In this document: positions 58,607 through 64,000 of the stretch, piece after piece
How the letters are laid out: every line of letters starts with the position of its first letter
Position numbering within the stretch: the stretch's first letter is position 1
The notes under the pieces: generated by a model
Told to the model about the DNA's origin: nothing
The model's database searches: none
Seen by the model: only the letters and a program-made list of their open reading frames with translations
Program-made: the position numbers and the translations under genes
Assembly: GCA_963763855.1 (NCBI GenBank)
Contig: CAVXPU010000005.1
Coordinates: 1,302,001-1,366,000 of the forward strand
Length of the DNA: 64,000 bases
DNA from: JAIBCC01 sp963763855
GTDB lineage: Bacteria > Acidobacteriota > Blastocatellia > Pyrinomonadales > Pyrinomonadaceae
Direction: 5' to 3'

Positions 58607-59077
58607 ATGGCAATAGGATTAAACAATTTGAGTCCCGCCAAGGGAAGCACACACAAAAAGAAACGAATCGGACGCGGACCTGGTTCCGGGACGGGTAAAA
58701 CAGCCGGAAAGGGTCACAAAGGACAGAAATCGCGTTCGGGTTATTCCAGCAAAATTGGTTTTGAAGGCGGACAGATGCCTCTCCAACGCCGTTTACCGAA
58801 ACGTGGTTTTACCAACATTTTCAAGACCAAATGGCTCGAGATCAGTTTAGCCAAGATCGAAGCAAACTTTAACGCGGGAGACGAAGTAACTCCTCAAATC
58901 TTGCATGAAAGAGGCTTGATCAAAAAAGCCAAGCACGATTTGGTGATTTTAGGCAATGGTGACGTTACCAAAGCTTTGAAGATTTCGGCACATCGTTTTA
59001 CAAAAAATGCGAAAGAAAAGATTGAAAAAGCTGGTGGAACCGCTGATTCAATTGTGAAATACGCTCAAAGTGCGTAA
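58607..59077 (+). CDS. rplO: Ribosomal protein L15
   Basis: Late-assembly large-subunit protein of 156 residues. KKRIGRGPGSGTGKTAGKGH and GFEGGQMPLQRRLPKRGF are diagnostic. GAGGGAAAA precedes the ATG. It is followed by secY after 88 bases. Confidence 0.97.
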   Translation: MAIGLNNLSPAKGSTHKKKRIGRGPGSGTGKTAGKGHKGQKSRSGYSSKIGFEGGQMPLQRRLPKRGFTNIFKTKWLEISLAKIEANFNAGDEVTPQILHERGLIKKAKHDLVILGNGDVTKALKISAHRFTKNAKEKIEKAGGTADSIVKYAQSA

Positions 59078-59165
59078 TCTAGATAGCGTTTGATTGAAAG
59101 ATTTTCCGTAAATCCGGAAATTTCTTTTGGTTGAGCGTTATATTTTCATTTGTTTGGGGAATTAT

Positions 59166-60596
59166 ATGGATAAGTTTTTTGCTGCAGTCCAAAATATGTT
59201 TAAGGTTCCGGAGTTGAGAAGTAGAATTCTCTTCACTCTCGGAATGCTTGCCGTTTATCGCTTTGGGGCTCATGTTACTGCTCCTGGCGTCAACAAAATC
59301 CAGTTGGAAAAGGTTTGGGCTGATGTAAGCGGAACACTTCTTGGCGTTCTTGATCTTTTTTCCGGTGGAAATTTCCGTACAATTTCTGTATTTGCTCTGG
59401 GGGTAACTCCCTACATTACTGCCTCAATCATTATCCAATTAATGACTGTTTTATATCTTCCATTGAAAAAGGTTCAGGAAGAAGGCGAAGTCGGGCGACA
59501 AAAAATTAATCAATGGACTCGTTATTTAACAGTTATTCTTTGTACGATCCAGACTTTTTTCGTTGCTACCTGGCTAAGCCGAAATGGAATTATTGCTAAC
59601 ACAGGTGCTGAAGGTGTTTGGGCTACAGTTTTAGTGGTGGTTACCCTAACAACCGGAACGATTTTTGTGATGTGGCTCGGGGAACAAATTACTGAGCGGG
59701 GAATTGGGAATGGTATTTCGCTCCTTATTTTCGCAGGTATCGTAATTGGTCTGCCGCGTGGCATTAGTCAAATCAGAGAAAGAATTGGTGCAGGCGATCC
59801 AATGCAGACTCTTGGAGTTGTATTCCTCGTCGTAGTGATGATTGCTTTGATTGCTTTGATCGTTTACGTTGAATCAGCTCGGCGAAATGTTCCGATTTCG
59901 TACGCAAGTCGGCGGATGGGAAATCAGGTTTATAAAGGTCAAGAGACTTCTTTACCTCTAAAAGTAAACATGGGTGGAGTTATCCCCGTTATTTTTGCCT
60001 CGTCCGTTTTGGCATTGCCGCAGACGGTTTTCCAAGCAATTCCACCGGATTTGAACGCACCGGATGCGTTGTGGACAAAAGTCTATGCATTCTTCCAGCA
60101 GTTTCATGGCGGCGATCCTTATTATGAACTTGTGTTCATTTCCATGATCGTACTGTTTACATTTTTTTATATAACAATTCAGTTTAATACGGATGACGTG
60201 GCGGATAATTTGAGAAAATCGGGTGGTTTTGTTCCTGGGGTTCGTCCGGGGTCGCAAACGGCTGAATATCTCAATTACATTTTGACTCGCTTAACTACAA
60301 TCGGTGCTTTGTATTTAGCGTTTATAGCTTTTGTTCCGCAGGTTCTATTGAGTGGTTTTAAGGTGGCTCGATTACCTTTTATTGGTACAGCAGTAGATAA
60401 TTTTCTTCAAGCGACTCCAGGACTTAGTTGGATTCCGACCGGGCTTGGTTACCAGTTTTTCTTTGGCGGTACATCGCTGTTGATTCTGGTTGGTGTTGCG
60501 ATGGACACTGTGTCGCAGATTGAGGCTCAGCTTGTGATGCGAAATTACGAAGGATTTTTGGGAGCAGGTTCCCGATTAAGAGGACGCAGATCGTAG
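59166..60596 (+). CDS. secY: Protein translocase subunit SecY
   Basis: Channel subunit of the Sec translocon, 476 residues with ten membrane helices. FALGVTPYITASIIIQLMTV (TM2 region), ERGIGNGISLLIFAGIV and GVIPVIFASSVLALPQ are conserved. I chose the ATG at 59166 (MDKFFAAVQNMFKVPEL). A long periplasmic loop near 315-335 (FFQQFHGGDPYYELV) is ordinary for SecY. adk follows 3 bases later. Confidence 0.97.
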   Translation: MDKFFAAVQNMFKVPELRSRILFTLGMLAVYRFGAHVTAPGVNKIQLEKVWADVSGTLLGVLDLFSGGNFRTISVFALGVTPYITASIIIQLMTVLYLPLKKVQEEGEVGRQKINQWTRYLTVILCTIQTFFVATWLSRNGIIANTGAEGVWATVLVVVTLTTGTIFVMWLGEQITERGIGNGISLLIFAGIVIGLPRGISQIRERIGAGDPMQTLGVVFLVVVMIALIALIVYVESARRNVPISYASRRMGNQVYKGQETSLPLKVNMGGVIPVIFASSVLALPQTVFQAIPPDLNAPDALWTKVYAFFQQFHGGDPYYELVFISMIVLFTFFYITIQFNTDDVADNLRKSGGFVPGVRPGSQTAEYLNYILTRLTTIGALYLAFIAFVPQVLLSGFKVARLPFIGTAVDNFLQATPGLSWIPTGLGYQFFFGGTSLLILVGVAMDTVSQIEAQLVMRNYEGFLGAGSRLRGRRS

Positions 60597-60599
60597 CAG

Positions 60600-61244
60600 A
60601 TGAGTAAGATAATCGTTTTAATTGGGGCTCCGGGAGCGGGTAAAGGTACACAAGCCCGAATGTTGCAAGAGAGAAAGGGAATTCCGCAAATTTCGACCGG
60701 TGATATATTCCGTGAAATGAAAAATGCAGATACTCCTCTTGCCCGTGAAGTACAGTCAACGATGGCTTCGGGAAAATTGATTTCAGACGAATTAACTTAT
60801 CAAATTGTCAGAGAGCGAACATCACGCGATGATTGCAAAGGTACTTATATTTTAGATGGTTATCCTCGAACAGCAGTTCAAGCGGAGCAACTCGAATCTT
60901 TAGCGAAAGAGCAAAATAAAGAAATCAAGGCGATTGAGGTTGATCTGCCAAGAGTTGAATTAATGAAGAGGCTGACGGGGAGAAGGTCTTGTCCCGTTTG
61001 CGGAGAGATTTACAATATCTACTCGAAGCCGCCAAAAACAGAAGTTTTCTGTGATTTCCATCCAGATGCAAGTCTGCTCCATCGAGCTGACGACAATGAA
61101 GAGAGCGTTTCGACACGTCTTGCGACTTATGATGATTTAACCAAACCGTTGCTTGAATTTTACGAAAAATCAGGGCGTTTGGAGAAAGTTAGAGGCGACA
61201 GGGAAGTTACCGAAATATACGCTGAATTGGAAAAATTTATTTAA
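60600..61244 (+). CDS. adk: Adenylate kinase
   Basis: Interconverts ATP, AMP and ADP; 214 residues, long-lid form. The P-loop GAPGAGKGTQARML, the AMP site STGDIFREM and YILDGYPRT are present. The lid holds CPVCGEIYN and later VFCDFHPD, a Cys-x2-Cys plus Cys-x2-His set that likely binds zinc. Confidence 0.96.
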   Translation: MSKIIVLIGAPGAGKGTQARMLQERKGIPQISTGDIFREMKNADTPLAREVQSTMASGKLISDELTYQIVRERTSRDDCKGTYILDGYPRTAVQAEQLESLAKEQNKEIKAIEVDLPRVELMKRLTGRRSCPVCGEIYNIYSKPPKTEVFCDFHPDASLLHRADDNEESVSTRLATYDDLTKPLLEFYEKSGRLEKVRGDREVTEIYAELEKFI

Positions 61245-61307
61245 GTGATTGATTCGCGAATTAAAGGTGTTTTTAGCAAACTGAGCCATATTTTTTTGGG
61301 AAAGAGA

Positions 61308-62105
61308 ATGATTATTGCCAAGTCACAGAAAGATTTAGACAAGATGCGTGAAGCCGGCGAACTGATAGCAGAAGTTCGGGAGATGCTCCGCGAAATGGTT
61401 GAAATTGGCATTACAACTCTTGAAATGAATGCAGCAGCCGAAAAGATGATACGCAATCATGGTGCGATTCCTTCTTTCATCGGATATCACGGTTTTCCTT
61501 TTGCAATTTGTGCATCAGCGAATGACAGAGTTGTTCACGGCTTTTCGGACAACACGCCATTGAAGGATGGTGACATCATTTCAATTGATGTGGCATCAAG
61601 CTACAACGGTTTTGTTGGAGATACGGCGTTTACTGCACCTGTTGGTAATGTGAGTGATGAAGTTGCTCAGTTGATAAAGGTTACCGAAGAGTGCCTATAT
61701 CTTGGAATTGAGCAGTGTTATCCAAACAAGAAAGTAGGCGATATAGGACACGCAGTTCAAAGCCATGCAGAGAAGTTCGGTTATGGAATTGTCCGTGATT
61801 ATGTTGGACATGGAATCGGACGCAACATGCATGAATCTCCGCAAATTCCAAATTATGGACGTGCGGGAACACGCGAAAAAATCAGACCCGGCTATTGTTT
61901 TGCGATTGAGCCAATGATAAATATGGGAAGTGCAGAAACCAAAACCTTAGAAGATAAGTGGACTGTAATTACCAAAGACGGAAAGCCAAGTGCACATTTC
62001 GAGCATTCGATTGCGATATTAGAAGATGGTCCAGAGATTTTGACGCTGACCAAAGAACAAAAAGCGAGTCTCAAACATGATAAAAAAGAAAGAGTGGCTG
62101 CTTAA
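61308..62105 (+). CDS. map: Methionine aminopeptidase, type I
   Basis: Removes the initiator methionine; 265 residues. Metal ligands appear in order: Asp in ISIDVASSYNG, Asp in GDTAFTAPVG, His in GHGIGRNMHESPQ, Glu in FAIEPMINMG and Glu-His in HFEHSIAIL. I chose the ATG at 61308 after GGGAAAGAG; a GTG at 61245 would add 21 residues. Confidence 0.95.
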   Translation: MIIAKSQKDLDKMREAGELIAEVREMLREMVEIGITTLEMNAAAEKMIRNHGAIPSFIGYHGFPFAICASANDRVVHGFSDNTPLKDGDIISIDVASSYNGFVGDTAFTAPVGNVSDEVAQLIKVTEECLYLGIEQCYPNKKVGDIGHAVQSHAEKFGYGIVRDYVGHGIGRNMHESPQIPNYGRAGTREKIRPGYCFAIEPMINMGSAETKTLEDKWTVITKDGKPSAHFEHSIAILEDGPEILTLTKEQKASLKHDKKERVAA

Positions 62106-62177
62106 CTTGAAAAAGTTTGAAAAAAAGGCTAACATTTACGGTTTGTCCAACTAAAGATAAAGTTGGTCGTATGACTT

Positions 62178-62399
62178 ATGTCAAAAGAAGAAGCGATAGA
62201 AGTAACAGCGACTGTTCTCGAAACTCTGCCTAACGCGATGTTTAAGGTTGAATTAGAAGATAATAAGCATCAGGTATTGGCTCATATTTCCGGTAAAATG
62301 AGAAAGAATTTTATCAGAATTTTACCCGGCGATAGAGTTCTGGTAGAACTTTCACCTTACGATTTAGGTCGAGGGCGAATTACATATCGTTATAAATAA
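62178..62399 (+). CDS. infA: Translation initiation factor IF-1
   Basis: OB-fold factor of 73 residues that blocks the A-site during initiation. VLETLPNAMFKVELEDNKHQ and GKMRKNFIRILPGDRVLVEL are nearly the universal sequence. rpmJ follows after 15 bases. Confidence 0.97.
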   Translation: MSKEEAIEVTATVLETLPNAMFKVELEDNKHQVLAHISGKMRKNFIRILPGDRVLVELSPYDLGRGRITYRYK

Positions 62400-62414
62400 G
62401 CGAGGGTTTTAGAA

Positions 62415-62528
62415 ATGAAAGTGCGTCCTTCAGTAAAGAAAATTTGCGTTAAATGCAAAGTGATTCATAGAAAAGGCATTGTGCGTGTGATTTGTGAAAA
62501 CCCAAAACACAAACAACGTCAGGGATAA
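62415..62528 (+). CDS. rpmJ: Ribosomal protein L36
   Basis: Very small zinc-ribbon protein of 37 residues: MKVRPSVKKICVKCKVIHRK at the start, then CENPKHKQRQG. Three Cys and a His give the C+ zinc-binding form. The ATG at 62415 follows GAGGGTTTTAGAA. Confidence 0.96.
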   Translation: MKVRPSVKKICVKCKVIHRKGIVRVICENPKHKQRQG

Positions 62529-62616
62529 GTTGTGGGTTGTGTGTCTTGACGGTTAATTAAAGCCTTTTGAGACGAAAACAATCAACAATACAACAGTTAC
62601 AAAATTTAGGAGAATT

Positions 62617-63000
62617 ATGGCTCGTGTAGCAGGGGTAGATTTACCACCATATAAAAGATCGCAAATCGGATTGACGTACATTTACGGCATCGGCAAATCT
62701 CGTGCGACTTCGATTCTAACCGAAGCTCAAATTGATGTTAATACCAAAATCAGAGATTTGAGTGAAGATGATCTGGCTAAAATTCGTGCAATCATAGACG
62801 GACAAGGTGAAATCGAAGGTGATTTACGCAAACAGGTACAATTGAACATCAAACGATTGATGGATATCGGATGTTATCGTGGTTTGCGTCACAGACGGGG
62901 TTTGCCTGTTCGAGGTCAACGCACGTCAACAAACGCTCGTACTCGTAAAGGTCCGCGTAAAGCGGCGGTGGCTAAAAAGAAAGCTCCGGGCAAGAAGTAA
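62617..63000 (+). CDS. rpsM: Ribosomal protein S13
   Basis: Head protein contacting tRNA and the large subunit; 127 residues. ARVAGVDLPPYKRSQIGLTY begins it and GLRHRRGLPVRGQRTSTNAR lies near 93. TAGGAGAAT precedes the ATG. Confidence 0.97.
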   Translation: MARVAGVDLPPYKRSQIGLTYIYGIGKSRATSILTEAQIDVNTKIRDLSEDDLAKIRAIIDGQGEIEGDLRKQVQLNIKRLMDIGCYRGLRHRRGLPVRGQRTSTNARTRKGPRKAAVAKKKAPGKK

Positions 63001-63081
63001 TTTATTGGAATTTTGGCGGATCAGATTGTTGAGCGTGCTGTTCGCTTTTGATTTGACGCCTTTATTCCAACAGGCAAATTT

Positions 63082-63483
63082 ATGGCAAAGCAACAAGCAA
63101 AGACAAAAAAGACTTTTCGTAAAAAAGAGAAAAAAAATATTCCAATCGGGATTGCTTTCATCGCGGCTTCTTTTAACAATACGTTAATTTCCATCACAGA
63201 CACGCAAGGAAATCTTATCGCCCAAAGTTCTTCGGGTGCAAGAGGTTTTCGCGGTTCGCGAAAGGGAACTCCGTTTGCCGCTCAGCAAGCTGCTCAGGAA
63301 GTAGCACGTAAAGCGTCTGAAGTTGGGATGAGAGAATGCGAAGTTAGGGTTAAAGGACCAGGCGGCGGTCGGGAATCAGCAATTCGTGCAATTAATAATG
63401 CGGGAATTCGTGTGACTTCCATCCGTGACACAACGCCGATTCCGCACAACGGATGTCGTCCGCCAAAACGTCGCAGAGTGTAA
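63082..63483 (+). CDS. rpsK: Ribosomal protein S11
   Basis: Platform protein of 133 residues. ASFNNTLISITDTQGNLIAQ and TPIPHNGCRPPKRRRV are family signatures. It follows rpsM after 81 bases. Confidence 0.97.
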   Translation: MAKQQAKTKKTFRKKEKKNIPIGIAFIAASFNNTLISITDTQGNLIAQSSSGARGFRGSRKGTPFAAQQAAQEVARKASEVGMRECEVRVKGPGGGRESAIRAINNAGIRVTSIRDTTPIPHNGCRPPKRRRV

Positions 63484-63617
63484 TATTTTTTGAATTGCGA
63501 TTGCAAGTCTGAGTTTTATTAATTTAATTATTTAATTATCGAAAGGATGAAGGGCAAAGAGTTTTTTGTCTGTAAACTTTTCCAACAAAAATTTGTCGGA
63601 TTCTTATTGAATTTGCT

Positions 63618-63637
63618 TCCTAATCAAACGATTAGGA
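63618..63637 (+). other. Hairpin in the rpsD leader
   Basis: TCCTAATC, loop AAAC, GATTAGGA: a perfect 8-bp stem 40 bases before the rpsD start, within a 193-base spacer. S4 controls its own synthesis in several bacteria by binding leader RNA; a role here is inferred. Confidence 0.4.
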
Positions 63638-63676
63638 TTCGCAAAGTCAATTATTCCAACAAATGGAGGCAAATAA

Positions 63677-64000
63677 GTGGCTAGATATAGAGGTGCGGTG
63701 TGCAGATTATGCCGTCGCGAAGGTGCAAAATTATTTTTGAAAGGTGACCGTTGCTACAAACCGTCATGTCCCATTGAAAAACGTGGAACACAACCTCCCG
63801 GGATGCACGGAGCAACCGCAAGACGCAAAGTCTTAGTGGGCTACGGTCAACAGCTTAGGGAAAAACAAAAGGTAAAACGTATTTATTTCGTATTAGAGAA
63901 GCAATTCCGCAATTACTTTGAAAAAGCTTCCAGACAAAAAGGTATAACTGGCGATAACTTGCTTTTTATGCTCGAAAGACGCTTGGATAACGTAGTTTAT
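63677..64000 (+). CDS. rpsD: Ribosomal protein S4 (cut by window edge)
   Basis: First 108 residues of the 16S-binding protein S4, starting at a GTG after AATGGAGGC. RGAVCRLCRREGAKLFLKGD and CYKPSCPIEKRGTQPPG give four cysteines of the zinc-binding (C+) form. The sequence runs off the right edge at MLERRLDNVVY, so the C-terminus is not in this window. Confidence 0.95.
   Translation, partial: MARYRGAVCRLCRREGAKLFLKGDRCYKPSCPIEKRGTQPPGMHGATARRKVLVGYGQQLREKQKVKRIYFVLEKQFRNYFEKASRQKGITGDNLLFMLERRLDNVVY

Overview
Probable organism (inference): a low-GC (roughly 40 %) member of the Acidobacteriota, most like the Blastocatellia / Pyrinomonadaceae type. The basis is the pairing of planctomycete/acidobacterial-type ECF sigma factors with serine/threonine kinase-TPR proteins, a YpdA-type bacillithiol reductase, many secreted proteins of unknown function with paralogues in the same cluster, and a fused str-S10-spc-alpha ribosomal locus. 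No 16S rRNA or tRNA gene was seen, so the placement rests on gene content alone.

Layout. (1) 1-4.2 kb: housekeeping and metabolism (small Sm-like protein, APC permease, PLP trans-sulfuration enzyme, NlpC/P60 hydrolase with a long structured leader, A-type Fe-S carrier). (2) 4.3-28.1 kb: a large accessory locus of mostly minus-strand secreted or surface proteins. It contains two copies of the same module: a secreted DUF4412-like protein, divergent from an ECF sigma factor that is followed by a membrane serine/threonine kinase with TPR repeats. Copy 1 is at 8.25-13.1 kb and copy 2 at 23.3-28.1 kb. Around them lie two caspase/DUF4347-like His-Cys proteins, an M23 peptidase, a protein joining PqqD, a Tat-like segment and a Cys-rich tail, an S74 tail-fibre-like protein, and several secreted proteins that share shuffled domains. 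A motif (TATTCATAAACGCGGA and variants) lies upstream of four of the minus-strand genes and beside both sigma genes, so it is a good candidate for the promoter read by these sigma factors. (3) 28.1-43.9 kb: mixed housekeeping genes (mrp, ygfZ, ypdA-like, a two-component system, hemolysin III, malic enzyme, a LexA lacking its catalytic serine, a metallophosphoesterase, pgsA, a DMT permease and a frameshifted ferredoxin-like gene). (4) 43.9-64 kb: a sigma70 promoter followed by rpsL-rpsG-fusA-tuf, the S10 and spc operons, secY-adk-map-infA-rpmJ and rpsM-rpsK-rpsD (rpsD cut by the window edge).

How it may work together (inference): in the accessory locus each membrane kinase could sense an envelope signal and control its neighbouring ECF sigma factor, which would then transcribe the secreted and surface genes through the shared motif. 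The duplication, the decayed gene remnant and the frameshifted tail show a locus that is evolving by local duplication and decay.

Two layers of repeats run across the window. The first is degenerate 7-nt tandem arrays, seen as four-by-four inverted arms in ribosomal spacers and also inside coding genes (both kinases at the same loop, and ygfZ), where they add in-frame linkers. The second is palindromic REP/MITE-like elements at 23.25, 25.27, 33.1 and 48.6 kb.
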